Below are positions 20,926 through 32,607 of a DNA stretch of 64,000 nt, piece by piece; the first letter of the stretch is position 1; every line of letters begins with the position of its first letter. The DNA is from Blasia pusilla (taxonomy: Eukaryota > Marchantiophyta > Marchantiopsida > Blasiales). The DNA lies in assembly GCA_050084515.1 (NCBI GenBank), contig CM114271.1:37758001-37822000 (forward strand). The letters run 5' to 3'. A model generated the notes under the pieces. That model was given only the letters and a program-made list of their open reading frames with translations, had not been told where the DNA came from and searched no databases. Both the position numbers and the translations under genes were made by a program.

Positions 20926-23225
20926 CGATGTGTATTATTTCTAGTTGATACACCGTGTATTTTTTTGCACATCTTGTCTCGATCATCACTTTATTCTTAA
21001 GTACAAACTTTCTCAAGCGATACTATGGAGACTCTCTAGTTCCTTGGTTGACTTTCTTGGATCTCCCCAAGGACTCAATGGACTCGAAGAAATATCCTTT
21101 GTTTGATCCTTGAGAGATTTTGATAGAAGGTAGAGAGTTCAGTCATCCCCAAAGTCAAGACCCTTTAAAAGGCTTAATCTAGAATCCCAAGCCGGTCTTT
21201 TCATGATGTCCAACTTTAAGGTTTCTTTCAGTATATTAAAGGTTGATTGTCCCTTGTTTGTGGTAGCACTTCGTCAAGTTGAAGTTCTATTTGATATACT
21301 CTTCTTGAGAAAGTGGAGACCATTTCTCGCTCTCTAGGGGTGTTGGAGTTGCACTCTTTATGCCATAGTGTTCTTGGATGAACACACATTGGCACTGATA
21401 GCCTTCCCTCTTCTATGTATGGATTTCATTTATGTGCTTATCATCGCAGTGTTTCTTGTTACGTCATGGATTTGAGTGACCTTTTCTTGTTGAACTTGTT
21501 CAAAGATACAACTGTAGAGTCACGAGCAAAGCTGGAGAGCAAGAGCTAGAGCTAGAGATCCAATAGCAAAGTTGGAGCGGCCCAAGAAGACTTTCCCAAG
21601 GTGGGGGGGGGGCAGGTCAGAGGGCCCTAGAAGTATATATAAGGGGAAGGGTCTCTGAGGGTGCTTGGGATCTGAGCACTACTTTCAGTAGCCACAAGGC
21701 TAATCGAGGGCACGGAATGGACCAAGGGCAAGAGAGTAAATTTCAAAGGCCCCCCTTGGATTCCAACTATGACTTAGTTACTAGGTCTCATGGTTAGGGA
21801 CTCATGCAAAATCCATTAGATAGTTGGAACCGCTAAGCATGTGAGCCTCGTTTTAGGTGCCTTGAGTATCTAGAAAGTTTGTCCCAAGTCTACAAAGATC
21901 CGCCCGTATTGGGAAGTGAGGAGTTAGGACCTATTAAGCTTGATGCATGGCAAAGTTGAAAACTCGAAGAGTTGGAAGGGTGGTGGACGCAAACCAAGTC
22001 TAATGAGAGTGTATGTAGATGCAGATCAACAAAGTGAGCATGACCTACTAAATGTATGCTTCCGCAACATCTAAAATTGACGTTCAAAAGGAGTAGGTGC
22101 ACGATAGAAGGGATGAACGCAGACCCAAGTACAGATTAAGGATTGAACAACCTAAAATGTATTGCAAACAAAGCGTAATCAAAATGCTCAAAGAATGCAG
22201 TTTTTGACCCTAGTTTAGAATGACCTTGCTGACTTGGGCCCCATAGTCGTGTATGCTTCCCGCGGACTAAAAAGAAAATTTGGCCGAATCCGGGGTTATG
22301 AGTAATCATAGCTGGTTAAAATTGGTTTTGGTAAAAAAATGGCAAGATTGGGGGTTTTGAAATGGTAAAATCGATTTGAAATCCAATTCTACTATTCCCC
22401 GCTATGAAATACCAGTTCCCATTCTTGCTTCGGTCCACAACGAATATGCTCAAAACTTCAAAAATGTGTTATTTCACAAAATTGAGCTTTTAATAATGTA
22501 AAAATATTTTTAATTTCAATACTAACTAGTATGCGTCCGTTATAGGAAAAGGAAGGCATGATAAAGGGGCTCATGGAGGGAATAAATGAAATATATGGGG
22601 GAGTTTTGGTAAGAATGGGAAGGGGGCTGGTATTTTGGCAGGAGAGAGTAAGAGAGGAGAGGAAGAGAGAAAGAGAGGAGATTCTCTCTTAAAAAAAAAG
22701 GGAGAGTCCGCCTCCTCTCTTCTAAAATTTCATTAGTTTCTTTATAAGTTTTTCTCTTTGAAATGCTAAAAAACTTTAGAAGAGAGTAACAAGTGGACTA
22801 GATTGGGTCATAAACTAACTTCGTGTTTCCAGGCTTCAATCCTAAACTAGACACACCAAGACCAAGTAAGCCGTGGTCTATATATACTACTTACATCACT
22901 CTATATGCTAGCCAAGACTTTCACTACTAATAGATGGGATTTATTTTCTCCTAGGACATTCTTGGAGATTGATAAACAGGATATCAAATTGGGTGAGTTT
23001 ATTAGAAAGTGATGGGTTTGAATATTTCCAACTATGACTTAGACTTCTCTGAGGCCACGAATCAGTCGTCTATGTTGGCTGAGCAATGGGTATATGGAGT
23101 GTCTATGATGGTGATGGATGTTTGGAAAGTTTAGGGCTTAGCGTTTAAACACATCAGTCTGAGGTAAAGAAAGCGACCCTTAAGGCCTACATGGAAGGAC
23201 TACAAGGAAAATAAAGGCAATCAAC
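20926..23225. other. Unassigned part of the 6.1-kb block, copy 1
   Basis: No recognisable gene. It is near-identical to 53,751-56,040. Short plus-strand open stretches exist (the clearest in copy 2 at 54,151-54,387), but none resembles a known family. Within it, 22,430-22,625 is inverted relative to 18,955-19,095. Purine-rich (GAGA) DNA occurs at about 22,640-22,685. Confidence 0.4.
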
Positions 23226-23885
23226 CTTTCATCATGTCGGAATCCGACAGGTTGGTAGAAAAGCTAGTGACGAAACAAGTGGAGAGAATGAAATGAAGGT
23301 AAGGCATCATCCTTCCATGCAACCTGTCGGAATCTGACAGGTTTAGATGCTGATTGCTTCCATTTTACTCTAAGTCCTTCCTTGTAGATCTCTGTCCTCT
23401 CTTCATGCAACTTGTCGGATTCCGACAGGTTGCATGATAGATGAAGTTTGAATCTAAGAAGAACAACAAGAATGAAGCCTCCCAACCTGAGGCATGCCAA
23501 CCTGTGAGAATGCAATAAGTTTCAGAAAATAACGCCTGAGTGAGGAATGGTTTGAAGGAAATGGGGAACAAGGCGAGGGTCCACAAGCCAGCAAAAATGC
23601 TTGAAAGGATTGTGGTGGCATGGGAAAAGAAAAGTCAGTCAAGTAGACAACCTGTCCAAATCCAACTGGATGGAGGACGTTAAATTGGGAAAATGCAGCA
23701 GCCAATCAATTTGACGTGCAACCTGTCTGAATCCGACAGGTTTCCTGAATGGATCATAGAGAAAGAGGTTTTAAAAAAATATGAGCGTCCCGGAAGCAAT
23801 AAATCCTACAACTTTTTGGAATCCAATAGGTTGCAAGCATGGTCTTTGGTTTGCAACCCAGTTTAATCCGACGGGTTGCTCAATG
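23226..23885. repeat. Palindrome cluster 1 (CCTGTCGG / CCGACAGG type)
   Basis: At least seven imperfect to perfect 24-28-bp palindromes occur near 23,235, 23,320, 23,405, 23,648, 23,717, 23,810 and 23,855. The main form has arms CAACCTGTCGGA and TCCGACAGGTTG. They are spaced irregularly by about 60-240 bp. The last one shows the CGACGGGTTGC right arm of the other clusters. The matching cluster is at 56,055-56,735. Confidence 0.85.
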
Positions 23886-24042
23886 AAGACCGTTCAGCAA
23901 AGAGGAATCGCAACCGAGATACACAAGCACCACTACTTAGAAGACACATCAAGAACGTTAATATCCTTAAAAAAAATGGAAGGCCTTTATTATATCCTAG
24001 GGAAACTCGGAAATTTACATTTGTTCACATAATCCAACAACT

Positions 24043-24892
24043 CTAGTCTATGATTTCCTCAGCCTTGTCATCTACAAATTTACTCCTAACTCTCCTCGGC
24101 TCCTGTACAAGAGGAATGTCTTGGGATACTAGTGGCTCATCTCGTCGATTGTAGATGGGGATTGAGAATGTAGGAGAAGTTGATGGCCTTGCCTCCCCCC
24201 CTAAGTACACCATATCGGTCCCATGTGTGATTTTAAGAGTCCCAAAGCCTTCCCCGTAAAAAAATCTTGTATGCTCCGCAAGGTGACATCCATCCACTAT
24301 CAATATGTACTTTGTCACTTGAAACCACCACATCCCTACTCCAAAACACTTGAATCAATTGAACCCGATAAATCCAGTGAACTCACTCATCATCTTCGGA
24401 GAGCTCCTCCAAAACGATTGCCGGCCTTGCCCTGCCGATTTTTGGAATGACAAGAAGGGAAGATGGCGTCACTACCAATGGGTCTACTGCTGGAGCAGTT
24501 GCCTTTGGAGGCGAGTTGTAGACTCCCACAAGCCTTTCGTAATCCACCTTTGCCTCCTTGCAAAGGTCGAAAAGTTTCGTTCTTCCTTCAATGGAGAGAA
24601 TGTTTCTGCCACTCTACCATGCACCTCTGATACTCGCCCCTGATAAACCAACCAAGTCCAAGACCAAATCACATGGCCTCGAGCATAGCTCAATGAGGGT
24701 CTGCATCAGGGCAGGTGACTTATCCCTTCCTCCAAGTAAAGGCGTGCCTTCAATCATAAAGAGTCCCTGGGGGGATTTGTAAAGGTTATCCAATGTGATC
24801 CAATCCAAGCATGGATCGACGGGATTGGATATCTGAAACACCTAAAACATGTGCTCTGGTCTCACAAAACAGTAGACATAGGAGTGCTCCAT
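24043..24892 (-). pseudogene. DNA methyltransferase-like ORF (N4/N6 class), decayed, copy 1
   Basis: Read on the minus strand from an ATG at 24,892. After an in-frame TAG it encodes WITLDNLYKSPQGLFMIEG, GGRDKSPALMQTLIEL, then CDLVLDLVGLSGASI (24,841-24,614). The arrangement K-x-P-x-L-M-x-x-L-I ... S-x-P-x-D-x-V-L-D ... G-x-S is that of the conserved helix plus AdoMet-binding motif I of N4/N6 DNA methylases. After a frameshift, GR--LSIEG continues in a GR-x-x-x-x-E pattern, as expected for the next strand, and later VYNSPPKA. The motif I glycines are partly lost, and further frameshifts end the frame by about 24,043. Palindrome clusters flank it on both sides. The methyltransferase call is inferred from motif pattern only. 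Confidence 0.4.
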
Positions 24893-24989
24893 CTGTCCAC
24901 AAGGCAAGAGCAAAAAATGGTTAGCTTTAAGGTGGAACAAGCCTACACGTCGGAAACAGACCGCTTGCTCTACAACTTCCTAAACATCA

Positions 24990-25450
24990 CCTGTGCAACC
25001 CGTCGGATCCCCATGGGTTGCTCATAAACAAAAAGAGATTTTGTCTAGCTCTACAACTTCGTCAATATGCCCTAGTGCAACCCGTCGAATCCCGAAGGGT
25101 TGCACTGGTTGGTTTTTTCCTTATCCAAGCATCTACTTTAGAAGCAACCCGTGAGAGCCCGACGGGTTGCTCATAAACAAAGTAAGATTTCTTGAAACTA
25201 TATACTTTCATCAAAATGCCCCCGTGCAACCCATTGGTCTCCGACGGGTTGCACTGGTTTCTTTTTTCCTTATCCAAATATCTAGTTGAGAAGCAACCCG
25301 TCGGTTCCGACGGGTTGCTCATCAGCAACGTCATAAGTCTATGAGCAACCCGTCGTGTTCTGATGGGTTTCTCATCATGGGGAAACGGTTGCACTAAATG
25401 TCTCTACACGATTCCTACAATCCGTCGGGATCTGACGGGTTGCATATGTA
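24990..25450. repeat. Palindrome cluster 2 (CCCGTCGG / CCGACGGG type)
   Basis: Seven palindromes occur near 24,995, 25,077, 25,144, 25,225, 25,292, 25,341 and 25,418, spaced about 50-80 bp. Typical arms are GCAACCCGTCGGA and TCCGACGGGTTGC. Between them is a repeated spacer with CTCATAAACAAAG, GATTT and CTCTACAACTTCGTCA elements, so the unit is a longer tandem repeat that includes the palindrome. It lies just upstream (minus sense) of the methyltransferase-like ORF. The matching cluster is at 57,815-58,260. Confidence 0.85.
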
Positions 25451-25625
25451 AACCTACGGTCTAGAACATAGAAAAAAAATGGAATAAAGTAATTTTGAAC
25501 ATACCCGGATTTGATTTGTAGAAGATATGTGTGGGTCTTCATTTTTAACCACCCACGAGTGTACCCTCCTCCACTTTAGCAACCTCTTCACGCAGTGAAG
25601 GTTGAAGACCTCGTCTTTGCTCCCT

Positions 25626-27784
25626 CTGGTCTCGTGTCCTGGCCGACCGAAATCATCATTATCTATTACAATAATCTATCTTATTATTACTCTAGCACAG
25701 CTTACGGAGAGTGTTTCCTTGATTGGGTTAGGAAAGGTTTCACAACCCAAGTGAAACAAGAAAAATTTGTGTGTCCTTTCCTTCACGGGTTATACCCTTT
25801 TCCTTTTGCGGGTTCTTAAATTTTTCTTTATTTCCCGTGTATCTTACTAATGAATTTGGTTTCGTTTCTTCATAAGCACAAATCGGGTTCACGATGTCAG
25901 ACAAAAGGCAGGACATTAAGACACATCTCTCTAAAGTCCTGTCTCTAGACCGTAAGGCAAAAACATGGTTCAGTAGTATTTTTCGCGGTAATGGAGCCGG
26001 TAGTGTTGGGAAATATTTTTTATTTTCCATAATTTTCCAATTTTTTTACACAAAGAGGAAGAATTTTCCGACCTCTTTTGGATTTCATTCTACTAAGTTA
26101 TCCTCGGAGGAATTCAACTTTAAATCACACACATTTATTAATAAATTGATAATTAATGAATATTTATTTATTATAATAATTTCATATTTCTCTAATAACC
26201 ACATTACAATCAAATCTGGTTTTCTAAAAAAGAAATTTATCTCAATTGTATAAAGTAAAGATTGATATAAAGTACAAATGATAATTACAAAAAATATTAT
26301 TTCTATCATAACACCCTCGTAGAAATAGAAAATTATAGGCCTAATACTATATGTAAAGAGATTCAGAATTTTTTTCTAATAATTTGTATAAATATCTCTA
26401 GGTAACTAGTTTATCCTAGAATGGGTGATTAATCACACAAAACAATGAGAAAGTTTTGGAAAATAGTAAAATATTTACAATTTTGTCCCTTAATTCATAC
26501 TTCATGGGAAGGGAAAATGAATGTTGGTGGAGAAGGAATACATATTGTTTCAATTTAATTGGAGGATGGAATTTTGGGAGAAGGAATACATTTTATTTAG
26601 ATTTTAATGGAGAAATGGAATGTAATAATTTTTCTTCAAATTCTACTTTAATTTTGAAAATGAGAAATATGATAACTTAAATTTTTTTTTCCTACTTGAT
26701 ATTTCAAAATAAAATAACTTCAATTAAAGAGGGAATGATTTCATTAATCATAGTTAACCAATAATTTAGATAGCATATATATATTTTATAATTAGCGATC
26801 CCATATGCTTAATTAGACAAGAGAGTGAATTGTAACACAAACTAGGCAAACTCTTTCAATTTTGTTGATTAACCATATTAAATGGATAGAAATAGATAAT
26901 GGCAAAGAAATGAATAGGGATTTGAGAGGAATATATCTTAATCAATTATTAATTAATTTAATATTATAATGGATGATTATAAAAATAAATAACATGGAAT
27001 AATTATAAATAACCAGAAATTTAGAATTTTACCTCAATTTGATGAAAAGAAACTAAATTTTCATGGAGAAGGGGATTTCGTTGAATTTTAGAGAAGGATG
27101 ATTACTTAGGGGATTGGGATATTGTCTAAATTTGAATGGAGGATTGTAATTACCAAGAAGAGTGAAATATTATCGTTCTTATAAGATTTGAGAAGATAAA
27201 ATTTATTTTAAAAATTCTAAATTAATAACATGATCATTTAAAAAAATAATCATATTAATTCATCCGTTATATTTTTGGAAAAGAAAATTAATTAAAAATG
27301 ATTCAATTAATTTAAATTAAAAAAAATTGATTACTAAATGTGTTTTTTTTGAAGATGAAAAATAGTTATTGTTTTGAGCTTGTATGGAAGAGTGATATTA
27401 TTTAAGGGAGATGGTTATTATTGAAAGATGAAAATTTTCTTACTCTTTTAAGATTTTAAAAAATAGAATATTTAAATTTTAAAATTATATCCAATTTCAA
27501 AATTTGAACATAGTCAAAAACTCTTATTGAAAATTATTTTAAGGTCCTACTGCCAAGCGAAAATTGGACAACAAGAAAATAAAATTGAGAACAAGAAAAT
27601 TTTTGTCCAATTGAGAAAAATTGAACTTGAATTTTCTGGAATATATATATTTTTCTTGGATCACGGGGTCTTACTAGTTATTTAGATGGGAAGAAAAAGT
27701 ATTATTCACACTTTTGTAGAAAATTGAACTTATCTAAAATATTTTTAAAAACTCAGTTCCGTAAAGTAAAACGTTGTGGACCAT
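25626..27784. repeat. PR-10 unit right flank and AT-rich block
   Basis: From 25,630 the sequence is a copy of 9,219-9,700 and 37,780-38,330, then an AT-rich block related to 9,700-10,620. It therefore restarts the PR-10 unit at the point downstream of the plus gene, with no gene present. AT content is very high from 26,100 to 27,750, with no coding signal. Confidence 0.6.
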
Positions 27785-27824
27785 AATCGCGACACCGTCT
27801 ATCCCAGAAGACGGTGTCGCGATT
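27785..27824. repeat. Perfect 16-bp hairpin in PR-10 unit 2 flank
   Basis: Left arm 27,785-27,800 (AATCGCGACACCGTCT) and right arm 27,809-27,824 (AGACGGTGTCGCGATT) are perfect inverted repeats around an 8-base loop. Only the right arm has a counterpart in unit 3 (60,763-60,778, with one change), so the left arm is an inverted copy specific to this unit. Confidence 0.85.
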
Positions 27825-28737
27825 GAAGTAGAGTTTGGAGCTCGAGACACATATATATCATCCAACGCTGCCAGGTCAAAACTGATCACCTTCGAGAATA
27901 ACTAACGGAGCTTCGCAAAAAAACCAGAGCACAAGACTAAAAGCTGTTTGGGCATCTGATGACCGAGTCAATCCTCTCAACGGTACACCCGATTTCACTC
28001 GGTTATACTAGCTAGCTCCGGTTACCACAGCACTCAATCTCACGGACTCTCATTCTTCATCTGTAACCGGATCGATCCATGACGGAGCTTCGCAAAAAAA
28101 ACAGAGCACTAGACTAAAAACTGTGTGGGCATCTGATGAATCAATCATCTGACTAGGTTATACTGCTAGCTCCGGTTAAGCACTCAATTCACGGACTCTC
28201 ATTCTTCATCTGTAACCGGACTCCTTTCGATAATTGATGTCTGATGTTGATAAATTTAAATGACGACTTAAGTATTCGGTAGCCAGGGAAACTCGAAAGC
28301 ATCAAGCACTGTAAACGTACTCTTTCAAATCTTCATGCATAGAAGGGATCAGAACACATGAGCCCTTCAAAATCGTACATCCTGCCGTTCCGAAAAGACA
28401 GCGCAAGGGCATGGCAGATTAGAGCTCGCGCCAGAACTGAGAAAGTGTGTGCTGGGAACAAATCAGAAAATGGATAGTGGCGTGCACCTCCGTGCAGGCT
28501 AACTAAACCCGGTTGAATCAAGCAGCACCTTACCACTAGCACGTATAAAAATGGAAGGCTCCGATCCAGCTCGACACTGTTATTCTGTTACTACACTTAC
28601 AACGTCACACCGATAATTGATGCTGGTGGTGACGATCAATCATAAGGAGGGCCTTGAGCTCGATCTTCAGTGAAACAAGCAAGCAGAATTGATTGGTATT
28701 CGATGGGGATTAATACTGTGCATATCGTTGACTTCAT
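27825..28737. other. 3' flank of minus PR-10 copy, unit 2
   Basis: Non-coding DNA homologous to 60,850-61,534 and, in its last 340 bp, to 4,906-5,264. It contains a partial tandem duplication: a GACGGAGCTTCGC segment with the following 150 bp appears near 27,903-28,075 and again near 28,081-28,235. A TATA-like site facing the gene lies at 28,544-28,551. Confidence 0.5.
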
Positions 28738-29661
28738 CTAGGCGCTGTCCTTGATATATCCTTCGACTGCCTTGAACAAATTTGTGACTGCTCCCTTCGC
28801 TTGTTCGACGACGCCAGGAATGGCGTTTTCTGAGCCGCCCTCGTACTCGGTGGTGACGTGCACCTTGCACTTGTCATCGCCGACCGCGATGATGGTCATA
28901 CTGGTAACCCACTTGGTGAAGCCCACGCCCTCACTGAGATGTCCTCCCTCGATCTCTTGGGTGGTGATTTTAGCATCACCTTCGAGGTCCAGGCCGATGA
29001 GCTTCTCCTTGACGAACGCGCCGGCGGGCGCCACTGGAAAATGTAAACGGAGTTGGTGTGAGAGACCATCATGAATTTCAGGTGGCCATGGCTACTTGTA
29101 CTAAGTCGATCACGGATACATCCTACATTTGAACGTTGAGTTTTGAAATTGACTGACTCCTTCTATCGACCTGAATGAGTTTAACCGCATGCGTCAAACT
29201 GGAGCTAAGCGCAGGGGTCGATACATTCATTGTTTCCGGTGATATTCACACCAGGAAGGCCAGTAGGAAAGCGCGCCGAATCTTATTATAGCTAGATTTA
29301 ACTAGAACTGTACATCTGGAATCGGTTCCATCGATCTCTTCGAATTCATCGATACGTTCAAGCCAAAGTTGAAGTACGAGCTGCGAAATGGGACCGGTAA
29401 AACCGAGCGTACTCACATGCCTTCGGTAATCAAATGCAACAATGTAGAGCCAACAAACATCTCACTGGGATACAGCATGTGTGAGCTTACCGAAGTTGAT
29501 GATTCGCACCGAGCCTACGTGTCCTTCCACACCCTCGATTTCCTCCATGGTGCTAATGACCTCTGGTAAGAGCTTGGGAACAGCGTGTTTTGCTCCTTCA
29601 AAGCTCCCCACAGGGCGCTCACAGGCACGGCCAACTCGACAGCAGACTCGAAGGAACCCAT
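28738..29661 (-). pseudogene. PR-10/Bet v 1-like gene with 1-base deletion (unit 2, minus copy)
   Basis: Exon 1 is 29,661-29,491 (171 bp against 172 in the intact copies), the intron is 29,490-29,034 with a consensus GTAAGC donor and CCAG acceptor, and exon 2 is 29,033-28,738. One G is missing from the GGGG run (plus-strand view, about 29,575; intact at 6,121-6,124), which shifts the frame within the LFPKLLPE segment. Exon 2 is fully open and ends KDSA-stop. The TATA box at 29,833-29,826 is intact. As with the unit 1 plus copy, the only lesion is one base in a homopolymer, so a recent pseudogene and a sequence error are both possible. Confidence 0.8.
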
Positions 29662-30721
29662 TTCCGGTCCAGTACTGAATCTCGGTACTGATGCGATAGA
29701 CTCTGGAGACGAAACTCTCGAGATGAAGATGTAGGTACGGGATGCAAGAGCAAATCGAGTGATGGCGAAATTGTGAGAGAGTACTGGTTAGCGATGAAGC
29801 TTGCGAACTGAGATCGCGCGCGCTCCTTATATACTGAACAGAGCAATGTGAGGCTGCTCTGTAGTTGCTGCCATCCGCCCGTACTCGGGTGCTGAATCAT
29901 GCCTCCCAGTGGAGGCCGGGATGGTCGAGAAAGGATTCCCCACCTCCACGGCCTCCACGGTCAAATGACGACGAAGTCCAAAGTTGCTGTTCTAAAGGTC
30001 GTCCCGCTCTGACCCGTCCGACGTAGCAAGCGTCTTCTCGAACTTCCATTATGGGCGCGGCTCGGATAAATTGGTCACTAGAATAGGCGTTTTCACCGGC
30101 CGAAAGACAAGTGAACATTACGCTTTTACGCCTGTTCCATCCGCTTTTAGCCTCTGTTGACTCGTTTGAGGACAGAGAAAGGACGACCTCACCGGCGTTT
30201 AGCATGCAGCCCGCGGTAGGATACGTTAAATTCGTATAGAATCGCGTTGAGACGGTCGGTCAGTGGAAACTCGTTAGTGTAAATATTGATAATGGACTGC
30301 CTTCGAGGGTTGTTCGTGCGTGAGTCATGAAGCGGATCACGGGAGTCAGATTAAAGCTAATGCAAGTTACAGCGAAGACCTTTCTAGGGACAAGGGGCAT
30401 GCTAACTCGGACCGATGCGACACGCTGCCCCGTTGCAAGTCCTCAAGAGCACATGCCTAGCAAGACGTCGTCGGCAGGCCTGGGAAGCATTTCTGGTCGT
30501 TTGATCTAGACCAATGCATGCATGGCCTTTTTCCCGTGCTAGGCACCAGCTGAGGAGCGTCCTCTGTTCAGTATATAAGAGCCTCGCGCACTCTCAGTTC
30601 GCAGGCCTTCATCGCTAACCAGTAAAGTCTCGCAATCAATCGATCTGCTCTTGCATCCAACTTTAGATCTCCGTCTAGATCATTTAGTCCATTCCATCAG
30701 GGTCGAGATTCAGCACCGGAA
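29662..30721. promoter_or_regulatory. Bidirectional promoter region of PR-10 pair, unit 2
   Basis: Exactly 1060 bp between the two ATGs, as in units 1 and 3, and nearly identical to both. TATA boxes are at 29,833-29,826 (minus) and 30,572-30,579 (plus). The very low divergence over the whole spacer, compared with the transposon-riddled flanks, suggests recent duplication, gene conversion or constraint. Confidence 0.75.
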
Positions 30722-31494
30722 ATGGGTTCCTTCGAGTCTGCTGTGGAGTTGGCCGTGCCTGTGAGCGCCCTGTGGGCGGCTTTGAAGGAGCAAAACACGC
30801 TGTTCCCCAAGCTCTTACCAGAGGTCATTAGCAGCGTTGAGGAAATCGAGGGTGTGGAAGGACACGTCGGCTCCGTCCGACTCATCAAGTTTGGTAAGAT
30901 CACGAAAGAACATGTCAGGCTCAAGAAGTTTATGCACACAGTGTTGATGAGTAAATCACGGTCCGTTTTATTGATCCCATTTAGCAGTCTATATATAAAG
31001 AGGGGGTTTAAATTACTGTCTTGATCGATGGGGTTGGTGGATAGCCTGTTCAGTCAATTGCAAGACTTTTGGATAACGTTCTCGGATGAATGCGTGATCG
31101 ATGTTACAATTAATGGCGATGAACGCTTAGTATCAATAGGCATGGCCACCTAAAATTGAATGATCGGTTCTCACACCAACACCGTCCACACTTTCCAGTG
31201 GCTCCCGCGGGCGCGTTCGTCAAGGAGAAGCTCATCGGCCTGGACCTCGAAGGTGATTCTAAAATCACCACTCAAGAGATCGAGGGAGGACATCTCAGCG
31301 AGGGCGTAGGCTTCACCAAGTGGGTTACCATCATGACCATCAGCGCCGTCGGCGATGACAAGTGCAAGGTGCACGTCACCACCGAGTACGAGGGCGGCTC
31401 AGAAAACGCCATTCCTGGCGTCGTCGAACAAGCGCAGGGAGCAGTCACACATTTGTTCAAAGCAATCGAAGATTATATCAAGAACAAGGCGTAG
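30722..31494 (+). CDS. PR-10/Bet v 1-like protein (unit 2, plus copy), intact
   Basis: Exon 1 is 30,722-30,893 (donor GTAAGA), the intron is 30,894-31,198 (305 bp, acceptor TTTCCAG) and exon 2 is 31,199-31,494. The product has 155 residues. The fold is that of PR-10/MLP ligand-binding proteins: an N-terminal strand and helices (SALWAALKEQNTLFPKLLP), a glycine loop EGVEGHVGSV at 43-52, a phase-1 intron right after it, central strands with KVHVTTEYEGGSEN, and a long C-terminal helix ending KNKA. The intron is the long form also seen in the orphan copy at 3,770, so the short intron of the other plus copies is derived. The TATA box is at 30,572-30,579. The 3' flank is cut by the copia insertion 909 bp after the stop. 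The ligand is unknown. Confidence 0.9.
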
Positions 31495-32402
31495 ATGAAT
31501 TCAGCGTTGTGCGAGTATTGAACCCAGGAATCAGAATTTACTCCCCGTTGCATGTTTCCTGCCGATCGAGCTAGAGCCCTTCAATTGTTTTTCGAAATTT
31601 CGTCATCAATTAGCATTGTAGGTAATTGTAAGTCAGAAACAGAATAACACCCTTGAACTCGACGCTTCCGTGTGTGTCCTAGTGCTAGCCGGCCCTGGTT
31701 CAACCAGGTTTAGTCGAGTTAGATCTAAAATCCTGGGGGTGCCATTCGGTGATGAGTTCCTGGCACAGAGTTTTTATTCCCAATTAGCTTCGGTAAGAGC
31801 TCTGATTTCTCTCAAGCCTGATGGCGTCACGGCACCGCAGGATGCACGATTTTGGAAAGTGTAGGAGTTCTGATCCCTTCTATGAATGAAAATTTGGAAG
31901 ACTTTACGGGACGCTCAGTCTATTGTGTACGCACAGCGGATAGCTATTAGCAAGAGTCTCTTGAAACGCACACATGTAAGAAACTTGCTGAACTCTCGCA
32001 ACCTGGAAAATGTCATTAATGAACGAACAGATCCAATTTGAAGGCAAGCAGAACTATCAATCAATCATTGAACAGTTCGGCGTTGAAAGCATCTCCCGCT
32101 TTCAGCGGCGAGCTGAATATTGCAAATGATATAGATGCAGAAGGTAGTTAGAATACGCGAAGAAGTTTTTGAAATGTCCTCCGAAGCTGTATCACTTTTT
32201 ATAGTCACGAGTGTAAATGAAATTAATTATGAAGAAATGTGGATTGCTAAGTCGAACCATCAGAGTTTAGGACTAGAAGCTCGCTAAATTAAGGCTGAGA
32301 GTATTTTTCTATCTCAAAGACGGTCTACTTATTGAAGTAAAATTGAGAGCTCAAGAGACTGATCTAATGTGCGAAGGATGATGCATCTAACCATGGAAGG
32401 AG
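31495..32402. repeat. 3' flank of plus PR-10 copy, unit 2
   Basis: Non-coding DNA near-identical to 7,931-8,838. It ends in the target-site duplication AGGAG (32,398-32,402) of the copia insertion. Confidence 0.7.
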
Positions 32403-32582
32403 TAAAGTTTATTTCAGCAATTCTACTGAGCGGAATTGGTTGGTCAGCCATGTGAAGAGTTTTATACATGAGCTAAGTGCTCATGCTGTTTGATTGGAGT
32501 CTAACTCGTCTATGCAGTGTTTACGTTGAAGCCTCTTTGTTTACTGTGCAGTGCGGCTTATTGCCGTTTACACATTCCAACA
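32403..32582 (-). repeat. Copia 3' LTR
   Basis: 180 bp, homologous to the other LTR but lacking about 10 and 30 bp. In element orientation it begins TGTTGGAATGTG. The far end, expected to read CA, is altered (plus strand TAAAG where the other LTR has TGAAG). Confidence 0.9.
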
Positions 32583-32592
32583 TCCTCCCTAA
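32583..32592 (-). promoter_or_regulatory. Polypurine tract
   Basis: On the minus strand TTAGGGAGGA abuts the 3' LTR, the expected place for the primer of plus-strand DNA synthesis. Confidence 0.7.
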
Positions 32593-32607
32593 ACGGAACA
32601 TATGTTT

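Larger units (their letters stand above)
19523..25625. repeat. 6.1-kb duplicated block, copy 1
   Basis: It is collinear with 52,340-58,437 and highly similar throughout, with scattered substitutions and small indels. It carries the ORF C-terminal exon, the copia RNase H and LTR remnants, a 2-kb unassigned part, a palindrome cluster, the methyltransferase-like ORF and a second palindrome cluster. It sits exactly where a PR-10 gene pair would be expected. Confidence 0.8.

Noticed and set aside
24997-25021. Palindromes considered as intrinsic transcription terminators
   Set aside because: They have no T-run after the dyad, and this mechanism does not apply to plant nuclear genes.
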